A stretch of 64,000 nt of DNA from CALKGK01 sp964649515 (GCA_964649515.1 CAZYPV010000003.1:1-64000); one strand, 5' to 3'. Positions 9,444-18,361 are shown, counted from the first letter of the stretch. Notes: generated by a model from the sequence alone, not told the origin. Numbers and translations are program-made.

Positions 9444-10691
9444 TTAGATTTTTCTAAAGATGGCTGAGGTATTGTGTCCTCCGAAGCCGAAAGTATTGCT
9501 CAAAGCGGCACGAACGGTTCTGTGCTGCGCCTTATTGAACGTAAAGTTGAGTTTCGGGTCCAAAGCTTCGTCCGGATGCACATGGTTGATGGTAGGTGGA
9601 ACCACATCATTCACAACACTCAAGATACATGCAATGGCCTCAATTGCTCCTGCAGCGCCGAGGAGGTGACCCGTCATCGATTTTGTTGAGCTAATATTGA
9701 GGTTGTAAGCGTGTTCTCCGAAAACTTCCAAGATGGCTTTGGACTCGGCAACATCACCAAGGGGAGTTGAGGTACCGTGCACATTGATGTAATCTACCTC
9801 ATCGATGCTCATTCCTGCATCGTCGAGCGCATATCTCATCACATTGCTCGCTCCCAAACCTTCTGGGTGAGGTGCTGTCATGTGGTGAGCATCTGCAGAC
9901 ATTCCTCCACCGGCGAGCTCACAGTAGATGTGTGCTCCTCGTTTTTTGGCATGTTCGTACTCTTCAAGGATAATTGCGCCTGCTCCTTCTCCCAAAACAA
10001 AGCCGTCTCTCGTTGAATCGAAAGGACGTGATGCCGTTTGGTAGTTTTCGTTGTTTGTGGAGAGCGCTTTGAGGGCGTTAAATCCACCAATACCCGCCTC
10101 GTTAACTGCCGCCTCTGACCCACCTGCAACAAAAACATCGGCCTTCCCTAATCGGATGTAGGTAAAAGCATCAATCAATGCATTGGTGGAACTAGCGCAA
10201 GCAGAAACTGTGGTAAAGTTGGGCCCTCTGAACCCGTATTTGATTGAGATGTGACCTGAGGCGATATCTGCAATCATTTTGGGGATGAAAAAAGGATTGA
10301 AACGGGGTGTTCCATCTCCTTGGGCAAAGCTGAAGCATTCGTTTTGGAATGTTTCTAATCCTCCAATACCGGAACCCCAAATGACACCCACCCTGTCTGG
10401 ATTGATGTTATCTGGTGTGATGCCGGCATTTTGAATCGCTTCCTCAACAGACACAAGTGCATATTGAGAAAAGCGATCCAATTTTCTGGCTTCTTTCCGA
10501 TCGAAATGATCGTTCGGATCGAAATTCTTGACTTCACAAGCAAACTGCGTTTTGAATTTGGAGGCGTCGAACAAGGTAATGGGAGCGGCTCCGCTCACTC
10601 CATTGAGCAATGAATTCCAGTAATCTGTAACATTACTACCAATGGGGGTCAGTGCCCCAAGACCGGTAACTACAACGCGCTTCAATTCCAT
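9444..10691 (-). CDS. fabF: 3-oxoacyl-ACP synthase II (KAS II)
   Basis: This 415-residue condensing enzyme elongates fatty acids by joining malonyl-ACP to acyl-ACP. It has the nucleophile Cys in 'TVSACASSTNA', the catalytic histidines in 'NVHGTSTPLGD' and 'STKSMTGHLLGAAG', and the C-terminal glycine-rich 'SNTFGFGGHN'. Length is typical. It follows acpP by nine bases, so carrier and synthase are made together, and it precedes rnc. Confidence 0.97.
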   Translation of the reverse strand: MELKRVVVTGLGALTPIGSNVTDYWNSLLNGVSGAAPITLFDASKFKTQFACEVKNFDPNDHFDRKEARKLDRFSQYALVSVEEAIQNAGITPDNINPDRVGVIWGSGIGGLETFQNECFSFAQGDGTPRFNPFFIPKMIADIASGHISIKYGFRGPNFTTVSACASSTNALIDAFTYIRLGKADVFVAGGSEAAVNEAGIGGFNALKALSTNNENYQTASRPFDSTRDGFVLGEGAGAIILEEYEHAKKRGAHIYCELAGGGMSADAHHMTAPHPEGLGASNVMRYALDDAGMSIDEVDYINVHGTSTPLGDVAESKAILEVFGEHAYNLNISSTKSMTGHLLGAAGAIEAIACILSVVNDVVPPTINHVHPDEALDPKLNFTFNKAQHRTVRAALSNTFGFGGHNTSAIFRKI

Positions 10692-10700
10692 CGACGTAGC

Positions 10701-10937
10701 TTATTTTGTGTTGTTCTCGATGTATTCCACTGCTTGACCTACAGTACCAATCTTCTCAGCTTGGTCATCTGGAATAGCAATGTTGAATTCTTTTTCGAAT
10801 TCCATAATCAATTCTACGGTATCAAGGGAATCTGCCCCGAGATCATTTGTAAAGCTCGCTTCATTTGAAACTTCGCTTTCGTCTACACCCAACTTATCTA
10901 CGATAATTGCGGTAACTTTAGAACGAATATCAGACAT
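10701..10937 (-). CDS. acpP: Acyl carrier protein
   Basis: This 78-residue acidic helical protein has the phosphopantetheine attachment site 'LGADSLDTVEL' (Ser37). It carries growing acyl chains in type II fatty-acid synthesis. It is the first gene of the operon, followed nine bases later by fabF. Confidence 0.97.
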   Translation of the reverse strand: MSDIRSKVTAIIVDKLGVDESEVSNEASFTNDLGADSLDTVELIMEFEKEFNIAIPDDQAEKIGTVGQAVEYIENNTK

Positions 10938-10967
10938 ACTGAATTGTTTAGAGATTTAAATCGGCTG

Positions 10968-10998
10968 CAAAGTAAACAAAAGTTCAATTACTGAACAA
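10968..10998 (-). promoter_or_regulatory. Probable acpP operon promoter
   Basis: On the minus strand a TTG (10998-10996) is followed after 21 bases by TACTTTG (10974-10968). This is the Bacteroidota -33/-7 arrangement, with a -7 box one base shorter than the TAnnTTTG consensus. The start codon is 30 bases further on. Confidence 0.45.
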
Positions 10999-11030
10999 AA
11001 TTAAAACGCATCCGCGGTTTTTCTGCCGAC

Positions 11031-11696
11031 TCACCGATAAAACTGGGCGATTTGGTCGAGCTCTTTTCTTTCTATTTTAGGTACATTGGCTGAAGAGTGG
11101 GGATACCCTACCGGAATGTTCAAATAGGCCCGCTCATTTTTTGGTCTGCCCAAGGCTTCTGCCAAGAAATTCATTGGGCTAGGAGTATGTGTTAAGGCTA
11201 CGAGTCCAGCATTCTGAATAGCTGCCAGCAAGAACCCAACTGCGATACCCACACTTTCATTCACGTAATAATTTCTTGTTTTACCATCGGCCCCCTCATT
11301 GTAGCTCTTCTTAAATACGATGATCAGATAAGGAGCGTCTTCAATGAAAGGTTTGATGTGGTTGGTACCGAACTTTTTCAAGTCGTCGAGCCATTCATCA
11401 CTCATTCTCCCATTGTAATTGATGAACTCTTCCTGCTCTGCCATTACCCGTATTTTGCTCTTGAGCTCCTCATTGCTCACCACACAAAAGGTATATGGTT
11501 GCTTATGTGCTCCGGATGGTGCAGTGCCCGCCGTCTTAATGATGTTTTGAATCACTTCCTCAGGTACGGGTTTTGAGCTGAAGTGCCGCACACTTCGTCT
11601 CTTGTTCATTTCTTGGTAAAACGCTTCACTACGAATCAAGGATTCCTCTTCGGACATCTTTTCGTGTTCGTATATCACAAAGTTTTCTTCACGCAT
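11031..11696 (-). CDS. Iodotyrosine deiodinase-like nitroreductase
   Basis: This 221-residue FMN-dependent nitroreductase-fold protein begins at the ATG at 11696; an upstream in-frame TTG (11729) is less likely. 'RRSVRHFS', 'TAGTAPSGAHKQPYTF' and the 'GYP' segment near the C-terminus align with the iodotyrosine deiodinase (IYD) subgroup. Three residues that clamp the substrate zwitterion in human IYD (known as Glu157, Tyr161, Lys182) are matched by Glu90, Tyr94 and Lys115 with identical spacing (4 and 21). Reductive dehalogenation of halotyrosines is therefore plausible; the physiological substrate is inferred. No membrane anchor is present, as in other bacterial members. It lies 60 bases after the Mla ATPase gene and may share its transcript. 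Confidence 0.85.
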   Translation of the reverse strand: MREENFVIYEHEKMSEEESLIRSEAFYQEMNKRRSVRHFSSKPVPEEVIQNIIKTAGTAPSGAHKQPYTFCVVSNEELKSKIRVMAEQEEFINYNGRMSDEWLDDLKKFGTNHIKPFIEDAPYLIIVFKKSYNEGADGKTRNYYVNESVGIAVGFLLAAIQNAGLVALTHTPSPMNFLAEALGRPKNERAYLNIPVGYPHSSANVPKIERKELDQIAQFYR

Positions 11697-11756
11697 GAAT
11701 GGAAGATACACCTTTGCTCTTGAATTCAAAAAAAGGAAAGCGGCTTTTCTGCGAAA

Positions 11757-12512
11757 TCAGCCCAAATTGTGCCTGATCTGCTTCAAAAATTCAGAGGCGT
11801 ACACAAAATCGTTCAGCTCTTGATTGTCGGTTTTTAGGATGTCGCTCCGGGTTCCTTTCCACCAAATGGTACCTTTATTTACGAAGTTGATTTTATCCCC
11901 AATTTCAATCACGGAATTCATGTCATGGCTCACAACAACGGTGGTAATGTTGTACTCCACTGTAATCTCTCGAATGAGGTTATCAATGATGATGGATGTT
12001 TGTGGATCGAGCCCTGAGTTGGGTTCATCACAAAAAAGGTACTTGGGCTTCATGGCTATAGCCCTTGCAATTCCCACTCGTTTTTGCATTCCCCCGCTGA
12101 TTTGTGACGGAAACTTATCGTGTGCCGCTTCAAGTTGCACTCGTTTCAAGCAAAAATTAGCGCGTTCCTTCATCTCCTCTTTACTCATGTTGCCAAACAT
12201 GGTGAGGGGAAACATGACGTTTTCAAGCACCGTAAGGCTATCAAATAGTGCACTTCCTTGAAAGAGCATTCCAATTTCTTGACGGATGGCTTTTCGCTCG
12301 CCCCGATTCATGGAAGTGAATTCCCGACCGTCGTAGAGGATGTTTCCGGAGCTTACTTCAAACAAACCAACGATGCATTTGGTGAGTACCGATTTACCCG
12401 AACCACTTCGCCCAATGATGAAATTCACCTTACCCGGGTCAAATTTGGCGTTGACATCGTGCAGTACTTGCTGACCGTTGAAGGACTTGAAGAGGTCTTT
12501 TACTTCGATCAT
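11757..12512 (-). CDS. MlaF-like ABC transporter ATP-binding protein
   Basis: This 251-residue cytoplasmic ATPase has Walker A 'GRSGSGKSVLTK', signature 'QISGGMQKRVGIARA', Walker B 'YLFCDEPNSGLDP' and a switch His in 'VVVSHD'. It resembles MlaF/Ttg2A, the motor of phospholipid transport between inner and outer membranes. Its start overlaps the MlaE-like permease by four bases, so the pair forms one complex. No MlaD-type substrate-binding gene is visible in the window. Confidence 0.9.
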   Translation of the reverse strand: MIEVKDLFKSFNGQQVLHDVNAKFDPGKVNFIIGRSGSGKSVLTKCIVGLFEVSSGNILYDGREFTSMNRGERKAIRQEIGMLFQGSALFDSLTVLENVMFPLTMFGNMSKEEMKERANFCLKRVQLEAAHDKFPSQISGGMQKRVGIARAIAMKPKYLFCDEPNSGLDPQTSIIIDNLIREITVEYNITTVVVSHDMNSVIEIGDKINFVNKGTIWWKGTRSDILKTDNQELNDFVYASEFLKQIRHNLG

Positions 12513-13249
12513 ACCAGCAAGAGTTGAGTGATGATGTAATTGGTCACCATAATAAGGACAATACTGTAGACCACCGCTTGGGTACTTGATTTACCCACTT
12601 CAAGTGCACCGCCTTTGGTGTAATAACCGTGGTAGGCGCTTACACTGGTAATGATGAAGGCAAACACAAGGGTTTTGATGATGGCGTAAATGACCTGAAA
12701 CGGACGAAAATCATATTGAATGCCCACCTCATAATCGGCATATCCCACCACACCTGCCAGTTCTCCAACCACAGCGCCTGCTCCAATACCAAGGAACATG
12801 GAAATCACCACCAAGAAAGGAAAGATGAACAAAGCCGCAACAATTTTGGGAAGAATGAGATAACCCGCAGAATTCACACCCATAATGTCTAATGCGTCGA
12901 TCTCTTCTTTGATGCGCATGGTTCCAATTTCGGAAGCGATGTTGGACCCCACTTTACCAGCCATGATCACCGGGATGATGGTGGGACAGAACTCCAGGAT
13001 GAGCGTTTGCCTCACTGTGAAACCGATGGTGTAAGCAGGAATCCAGCCTGAATCGATATTCGCAGCAGTTTGAATGCAAATCACCGCCCCCATGAAAAGG
13101 GATAAAAGTGAAATGATTCCGACACTTTGCACCCCAATCTTATCCACCTCATGAACAATCTGTTTCCAATAGATGGAAAAGCGCTCGGGTCGGCGAAAAG
13201 CATTGAAGACCAATTCAAAATATCTTCCGGTGTGATAAAATAGTTGCAT
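12509..13249 (-). CDS. MlaE-like ABC transporter permease
   Basis: This 246-residue integral membrane protein of the MlaE family has an N-terminal amphipathic region followed by about five hydrophobic segments and the family core 'GKVGSNIASEIGTMRIKEEIDALDIMG'-type motif (about residues 115-142). It should form the membrane channel for the adjacent ATPase in outer-membrane lipid homeostasis. The ATG at 13249 is close to the next divergent gene (13354), leaving about 100 bases for two divergent promoters. Confidence 0.9.
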   Translation of the reverse strand: MQLFYHTGRYFELVFNAFRRPERFSIYWKQIVHEVDKIGVQSVGIISLLSLFMGAVICIQTAANIDSGWIPAYTIGFTVRQTLILEFCPTIIPVIMAGKVGSNIASEIGTMRIKEEIDALDIMGVNSAGYLILPKIVAALFIFPFLVVISMFLGIGAGAVVGELAGVVGYADYEVGIQYDFRPFQVIYAIIKTLVFAFIITSVSAYHGYYTKGGALEVGKSSTQAVVYSIVLIMVTNYIITQLLLV

Positions 13250-13353
13250 AACAGGGCTAAATTAAGTCAATGCTCGTAGCTCTGCAGGTGCTTTGGGAAT
13301 AATTTTTAATACTCCTCGTTTAATTATTAATTTCCCATCACCAAAAAACAGTT

Positions 13354-13503
13354 ATGCAAGGTTCCAAAACCACTCGATTTCTTCTTCTTTTTGCAGTCCT
13401 TGTTTTGCTCGCTTCATGCAGTATTTTTCGCAAAAAAAACAGATGCAATACTTGTCCGGTTTGGAAGGACAACGTAGAATTAACACAGGAACTCCCAGAA
13501 TGA
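13354..13503 (+). CDS. Small lipoprotein, coupled to SprT-like gene
   Basis: This 49-residue ORF begins with a complete lipoprotein signal: positive residues (K5, R8), a hydrophobic core of about 14 residues, and the lipobox 'LLASC'. The mature part is only about 28 residues, starting CSIFRKK and carrying a 'CNTCPVW' segment with two further Cys. Its TGA stop overlaps the ATG of the SprT-like gene (ATGA at 13500-13503), a classic translational-coupling arrangement that supports both genes. Function is unknown; export to the periplasm or outer membrane is inferred from the lipobox. Confidence 0.72.
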   Translation: MQGSKTTRFLLLFAVLVLLASCSIFRKKNRCNTCPVWKDNVELTQELPE

Positions 13504-14099
13504 AGCCTCGCCTGAATTTCAGGGATTTTGTGCCTGAGTCGTCCATCCCCTTGTTGGAAAAGATGATGGAAGGTGAACCGGTTGTTCTTAAAATCAGCCG
13601 GGCCAGACAAACCAAATGGGGCGATTTTAGAGCTCCGCATGGGGCCTATAAATTAGCGCGCATTAGCGTGAATGGCGATTTGAGCAAAGCGGCCTTTCTT
13701 CTTACTTTGGTGCACGAGTGGGCGCATTACGAGCTTTGGAAAGCACGGTATCGTGGGGCTCCTCATGGAAATGCTTGGAAAAAATGCTTCACTGAATTGA
13801 TGCTTCCTTTTCTTCAGGAACCGCATTTCTCGGACGCGCTCCTTCCACTCTTGAAACGGTATTTCATGAATCCAAGTGCTGCGATTAGTTCATCTCCCGA
13901 ACTCTACGAAGCCTTGATTGGTGAAACCGGAGAACACCTCAAAAAGTTGGAAGAACTGGAGTTGGGGAGCACCTTTGTATTTCGTTCAAAGACTTATGAA
14001 CGCGGTGCTTTGCGAAGGACCCGAATCCTTTGTTTGCGATTGGACAATAAAAAGCAGTACCTCTTTATGGCCAATACGCCCGTTCAAAGTCGTTCTTGA
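13500..14099 (+). CDS. SprT-like zinc metalloprotease-domain protein
   Basis: The start is set at the ATG at 13500, which overlaps the stop of the small lipoprotein by four bases. A longer in-frame ORF from 13293 would run through that lipoprotein and has no family similarity. The 199-residue product carries the SprT zinc motif H-E-x-x-H as 'HEWAH' (about residues 80-84), preceded by 'TKWGDFR' and 'ISVNGDL', and followed by 'PHGNAWKKCF' with a possible third ligand. Bacterial SprT-like proteins of Bacteroidota are of uncertain function; relation to DNA-protein crosslink proteases is by domain only. The C-terminus is basic. Confidence 0.82.
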   Translation: MKPRLNFRDFVPESSIPLLEKMMEGEPVVLKISRARQTKWGDFRAPHGAYKLARISVNGDLSKAAFLLTLVHEWAHYELWKARYRGAPHGNAWKKCFTELMLPFLQEPHFSDALLPLLKRYFMNPSAAISSSPELYEALIGETGEHLKKLEELELGSTFVFRSKTYERGALRRTRILCLRLDNKKQYLFMANTPVQSRS

Positions 14100-14123
14100 G
14101 CCAAATATCCGTCCTGAAATTTG

Positions 14124-14131
14124 TACTTTTG
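14124..14131 (+). promoter_or_regulatory. -7 promoter box before aminotransferase
   Basis: TACTTTTG fits the Bacteroidota -7 consensus TAnnTTTG. It lies 28 bases upstream of the TTG at 14160 and overlaps an alternative upstream TTG start at 14121, which argues for 14160 as the true start. No clear -33 TTG is seen at the expected distance. Confidence 0.4.
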
Positions 14132-14159
14132 CCGCTGCAAACCAAGGACATTAAATCCA

Positions 14160-15455
14160 TTGAACAAGACTCAATTGCCTACCGACCTTCAAAACCTGCC
14201 TGTTTCAGAGATGGCCGAATCCCTAGTGGGTTCTGAGATCATCAAACTCGCTGGAGAAATCAAAGCGCGAATAGCCCAAGGGGAATCGATTTTCAACCTC
14301 ACTATTGGTGATTTCGATCCAGCAATTTTCCCTATTCCAAAGGAACTATTGGAAGGTATTCTTGCCAAATACCAAGCGCAACATACCAACTATCCTGCGG
14401 CAAACGGAATGCAAGAGCTGCGAGAAGCGGTGGCTCAATTCATAGAAAAACGACAAGGTTTAAAGTACAGCGCAAACGAAGTCTTGATCGCCGGTGGTGC
14501 TCGTCCGCTCATCTATGCCGCTTACCAAGCCTTGGTAGATCCTCAAGACAAGGTGGTTTTTCCGGTGCCTTCGTGGAACAACAACCACTACAGCCATTTG
14601 AGTGGAGCGAATGCCGAATTGATCATGACGGGTCCGGAAACCCATTTCATGCCCAAGGCAGAGCAACTCACCTCTGCACTCAACGGTGCTCGGCTATTGG
14701 CTTTATGCTCTCCGCTTAATCCAACTGGTACTGTTTTTTCCAAAGAACAATTGCTGGGAATTTGTGAACTTGTGTTGAGCATCAACCAAGAGCGTTTGCA
14801 ACAAGGAGAAAAACCACTTTACTTGCTGTTTGATCAAATCTATTGGCAACTGACATTAGGGGAAACCGAGCATTTTGACCCGGTTTCATTGATGCCAGAA
14901 TTGCGATCTTATACGGTGTATATCGACGGACTCTCTAAAGCTTTCGCCGCCACGGGTGTTCGTGTAGGGTGGGCGATGGGTCCGGAAAAGATCATGAGTA
15001 AAATGAAGTCCATTTTAGGACATGTTGGGGCATGGTCGCCCAAAGCAGAACAGCTTGCATCAGCAGAATTTTTGGGAATGGACGAGGCGGTAGACAGCTA
15101 CCTCACAAATATAAAATCCCGCATATCTCAGCGCCTGAACGATTTCTATGAAGGCTTCCAAACGCTGAAAGCAGAAGGGCACCAAGTGGATGCCATTGCG
15201 CCACAAGCAGCAATTTATCTCACGGCTCAACTGAACCTCATTGGAAAAAGAACTGAAGACGGACAAGTGCTGAACAATACGGCTGAAGTAACCGATTACG
15301 TTCTTCGTGAAGCCGGTCTGGCCATCGTTCCTTTTTATGCCTTCGGAGCGGAGCGTAGTTCAACATGGTTCAGGATATCGGTTGGAACGGCAAAAGACAA
15401 TGATGCACAAGACGTGACGGCTCGTTTGAGAACAGCACTTGAAAAACTCAGCTAA
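14160..15455 (+). CDS. PLP-dependent class I/II aminotransferase
   Basis: This ~431-residue fold-type I aminotransferase has 'NLTIGDFDP' near the N-terminus, 'GGARPLIYAAYQAL', the 'PLNPTG' motif, and the PLP-lysine in 'IDGLSKAFAATGVRVGW'. I chose the TTG at 14160 because the protein from there (NKTQLPTDL... 'PVSEMA') covers the N-terminal segment expected for the family. The ATG at 14211 would trim it. The substrate cannot be fixed from sequence; an aspartate or aromatic amino acid role is possible. The GDP-mannose gene follows after three bases, so the two are cotranscribed, though no biochemical link is obvious. Confidence 0.9.
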   Translation: MNKTQLPTDLQNLPVSEMAESLVGSEIIKLAGEIKARIAQGESIFNLTIGDFDPAIFPIPKELLEGILAKYQAQHTNYPAANGMQELREAVAQFIEKRQGLKYSANEVLIAGGARPLIYAAYQALVDPQDKVVFPVPSWNNNHYSHLSGANAELIMTGPETHFMPKAEQLTSALNGARLLALCSPLNPTGTVFSKEQLLGICELVLSINQERLQQGEKPLYLLFDQIYWQLTLGETEHFDPVSLMPELRSYTVYIDGLSKAFAATGVRVGWAMGPEKIMSKMKSILGHVGAWSPKAEQLASAEFLGMDEAVDSYLTNIKSRISQRLNDFYEGFQTLKAEGHQVDAIAPQAAIYLTAQLNLIGKRTEDGQVLNNTAEVTDYVLREAGLAIVPFYAFGAERSSTWFRISVGTAKDNDAQDVTARLRTALEKLS

Positions 15456-15458
15456 ACT

Positions 15459-16547
15459 ATGGCTCAAGTAAACAATTATTGCGTGATCATGGCCGGCGGC
15501 ATCGGAAGTCGCTTTTGGCCCATGAGTAAAAGTGCCTTTCCAAAGCAGTTTCACGACATTCTTGGTACGGGGAAATCACTTCTTCAAATGACCTTTGATC
15601 GCATGTGCAACATCGCCCCTGCGAGGAACATTCTCATCGTTACCAACAAACAATACAAAGCACTGGTACTAGAACAGCTGCCCGAGATCGAAGAAGACCA
15701 AGTGCTCTGTGAACCCTTCATGCGCAACACCGCTCCTTGCATTGAATATGCCAACCACCATATCGCGAGTAAATGCGAAGATGCAAACATTGTGGTTGCG
15801 CCGTCTGACCATTTGATTGTAAATGAAGCAGAGTTTGTGGACACCCTTAACCTTGCCATTGAACGCGCTGAGGAAAACAATCGCTTATTGACCCTTGGAA
15901 TCAAGCCAAGCCGTCCGGATACAGGCTACGGATATATCCAATTTGAAGACAGTGAAGAGGGCATCAACCCGAAAATAAAAAGCGTTCGCACCTTCACGGA
16001 AAAACCCAATCGCGAACTGGCAGAACAGTTTCTCGAATCGGGAGATTTCTATTGGAACAGCGGAATTTTCATTTGGTCTTTGAAGAGCATTCAAGAAGCA
16101 TTTCAGGAGCATTTGCCCGACATGGCCAGCACGTTTTCACAGGAAAAGGCTGCATTTGGAACTCCCAACGAAAATACGGCCATTGAAAAGATTTATGCCG
16201 TTTGTGAAAACATCAGCATTGATTATGGCATCATGGAAAAAGCCAAAAATGTGGACGTTGTATTGAGTGATTTTGGCTGGAGCGATTTGGGAACGTGGGG
16301 ATCTTTGGCCCAACAAATCGAACAAGACGACTTAAAAAACGCCATTGTGAGCGAACAAGTGCTTTGCTATCAAAGTGAAGGAAACATCATTCACAGCCCG
16401 AAAGACAAATTGGTGGTTCTTCAGGGAATTGACGATTGTATTGTAGTAGATACGGGTGAAGTATTGATGATTTGCAAAAAGGAAGACGAGCAAAGAATCA
16501 AGAACATTGTGACCGATCTGAAGTCGAGAAAGAGTCCGCACGTTTAA
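15459..16547 (+). CDS. manC: Mannose-1-phosphate guanylyltransferase
   Basis: This 362-residue nucleotidyltransferase makes GDP-mannose from mannose-1-phosphate and GTP for surface glycans. It shows 'VIMAGGIGSRFWPMSKS' at the N-terminus, 'FPKQF', 'PSDHL', 'TGYGYIQF', 'FTEKPN' and 'WNSGIF', all typical of the single-domain form without the isomerase half. It ends at a bidirectional terminator shared with fumC. Confidence 0.93.
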   Translation: MAQVNNYCVIMAGGIGSRFWPMSKSAFPKQFHDILGTGKSLLQMTFDRMCNIAPARNILIVTNKQYKALVLEQLPEIEEDQVLCEPFMRNTAPCIEYANHHIASKCEDANIVVAPSDHLIVNEAEFVDTLNLAIERAEENNRLLTLGIKPSRPDTGYGYIQFEDSEEGINPKIKSVRTFTEKPNRELAEQFLESGDFYWNSGIFIWSLKSIQEAFQEHLPDMASTFSQEKAAFGTPNENTAIEKIYAVCENISIDYGIMEKAKNVDVVLSDFGWSDLGTWGSLAQQIEQDDLKNAIVSEQVLCYQSEGNIIHSPKDKLVVLQGIDDCIVVDTGEVLMICKKEDEQRIKNIVTDLKSRKSPHV

Positions 16548-16565
16548 AAAATACTTAGTGATAAG

Positions 16566-16602
16566 AAAGCCCCACCTTCCTCAAGAAAGTGGGGCTTTTT
16601 TT
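16566..16602. terminator. Bidirectional Rho-independent terminator
   Basis: An AAAGCCCCA/TGGGGCTTT stem (16566-16574 and 16590-16598) with a T-tract on the + side and an A-tract on the other separates the convergent manC (+) and fumC (-). Confidence 0.85.
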
Positions 16603-16626
16603 GGTCATTCATTTTCGGTCTTGGTC

Positions 16627-18018
16627 TTATTCTCCAATCATCTTCTTAGGATCCACCCACTCGTCGTATTCCTCTTCCGTGAGATAAGCTAGCGCCAGGG
16701 CTGCTGCTTTGAGGGTAGTTCCTTCAGCGTGTGCTTTTCCGGCAATTTCTGCCGCTTTGTAGTATCCAATTTTGGTGTTGAGCGCCGTTACCAACATGAG
16801 GGAATTGTTCACCAATTCATCAATGCGTTGTTGATTTGCCTCAATACCAGAAGCACAGTGTTCGTCAAAAGAAACACAGGCGTCTCCAAGGAGTTGTGCA
16901 CTTTGGAGGATGTTAGCTGCCATCATGGGTTTGAACACGTTCAATTCGTAGTGTCCTTGTGTACCTCCAACAGTAATCGCCACATCATTCCCCATCACTT
17001 GGGCGCAAACCATGGTAAGGGCTTCACACTGGGTTGGGTTGACCTTGCCCGGCATAATGCTTGACCCCGGTTCGTTGGCAGGAATAATGAGCTCACCAAT
17101 GCCCGATCTTGGTCCGGAAGCCATCATTCTAACATCGTTTGCAATCTTGTTCAAGCTCACTGCTAATTGCTTGAGAGCACCGTGGGTCTCAACGATAGCA
17201 TCGTGTGCAGCCAATGCTTCGAACTTGTTGTGCGCCGTAATTAAAGGCAAGTTTGTGAACTGGGCGATGTACTTGGCCACCAATTCGCTGTAGCCCTTTG
17301 GAGTGTTGATCCCCGTTCCCACAGCCGTTCCACCCAAGGCCAACTCGCTCAAGTGTGGAAGTGTGTTTCGAAGTGCTGTTAATCCGTGGTTGAGCTGACT
17401 CACGTAGCCTGAAAATTCTTGTCCGAGCGTCAATGGCGTAGCATCCATCAAATGGGTTCTACCAATTTTCACAACCTCTTTGAGTTCTTCCGATTTTTTC
17501 TGGAGGGTATCTCTCAGTTGCTCCACCCCGGGGATGGTTACTTCAACGATTTTTTTATAGGCAGCAATGTGCATTGCCGTTGGGAAAGTATCGTTGGAGC
17601 TTTGTGATTTATTGACGTCATCGTTGGGATGAATGGGCTTATCACCTTCACCCAAAACACCCCCATTCAACACATGTGCTCTGTGGGCAACCACTTCGTT
17701 CACGTTCATGTTGCTTTGGGTTCCTGAACCGGTTTGCCAAATCACCAAAGGAAACTGGTCTGCCAATTCACCTGCAGCAATTTCATCACATGCTTTTGCA
17801 ATAAGGTCTCGCTTTTCTTCTGAAAGCACGCCCAATTCACAATTCGTGTATGCTGCTGCCTTTTTGAGGTAAGCAAAAGCCTCCACAATTTCTACGGGCA
17901 TGGATGCTGGCGCTCCAATTTTAAAGTTGTTGCGGGAGCGTTCCGTTTGGGCGCCCCAGTATTTATCTGCAGGCACTTGGATTTCTCCAATGGTATCTTT
18001 TTCAATTCTAAAACTCAT
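16627..18018 (-). CDS. fumC: Class II fumarate hydratase
   Basis: This 463-residue TCA-cycle enzyme interconverts fumarate and malate and needs no iron-sulfur cluster. It carries the superfamily signature 'GSSIMPGKVNPTQCE' (catalytic Ser loop), 'GSGTQSNMNVNEV', and 'GRTHLMDATPLTLGQE' with the catalytic His region. Length is as expected. It is one base downstream of the ArsC-like gene, so it is probably the last gene of prfB-arsC-fumC. Confidence 0.96.
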   Translation of the reverse strand: MSFRIEKDTIGEIQVPADKYWGAQTERSRNNFKIGAPASMPVEIVEAFAYLKKAAAYTNCELGVLSEEKRDLIAKACDEIAAGELADQFPLVIWQTGSGTQSNMNVNEVVAHRAHVLNGGVLGEGDKPIHPNDDVNKSQSSNDTFPTAMHIAAYKKIVEVTIPGVEQLRDTLQKKSEELKEVVKIGRTHLMDATPLTLGQEFSGYVSQLNHGLTALRNTLPHLSELALGGTAVGTGINTPKGYSELVAKYIAQFTNLPLITAHNKFEALAAHDAIVETHGALKQLAVSLNKIANDVRMMASGPRSGIGELIIPANEPGSSIMPGKVNPTQCEALTMVCAQVMGNDVAITVGGTQGHYELNVFKPMMAANILQSAQLLGDACVSFDEHCASGIEANQQRIDELVNNSLMLVTALNTKIGYYKAAEIAGKAHAEGTTLKAAALALAYLTEEEYDEWVDPKKMIGE

Positions 18019-18019
18019 G

Positions 18020-18361
18020 TTATTCGAATAGTTGATTGATATTTTCTAGCGGACGAGCAATGACCGCTTGATCTTTGTTCCAAATAATGGGTCGTTCAAT
18101 AAGTACTGGGTTCTCGTGCATGATTTTCAGCCATTCTTGGTCTGAATGCGCTTGACCTTTGAACTGCTCTTTGAACAATTTTTCTCCCTTTCTCAGCATG
18201 CTTTCTGCGGGGATTCCCAGTGCTTTATGGACTTTGGTGAGTTCACCCAAAGAAGGCACCTCTTTTAAGTAAAGCACCACTTCATGCGGCACCTTTTTTT
18301 CTTCCAAAAAAGCCAGTGCCTCTCTGCTTTTTCTGCACCTGGGGTTATGAAATATTTTCAT
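18020..18361 (-). CDS. ArsC/Spx-family thioredoxin-fold protein
   Basis: The start is the ATG at 18361 (113 residues, 'MKIFHNPRCRKSRE'). It has the glutaredoxin-like N-terminus with the family Cys in 'HNPRCRKSRE' and the cis-Pro region 'NPVLIERPII'. Arsenate reductase (glutaredoxin) is the family name, but the genome context shows no ars genes, so arsenate reduction is not certain. A general thiol redox role is equally possible. It overlaps the end of prfB by 17 bases and precedes fumC by one base. Confidence 0.82.
   Translation of the reverse strand: MKIFHNPRCRKSREALAFLEEKKVPHEVVLYLKEVPSLGELTKVHKALGIPAESMLRKGEKLFKEQFKGQAHSDQEWLKIMHENPVLIERPIIWNKDQAVIARPLENINQLFE

Noticed and set aside
13293..13499. 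Extended N-terminus of the SprT-like protein
   Set aside because: The same bases encode a lipoprotein in another frame whose stop overlaps the ATG at 13500.
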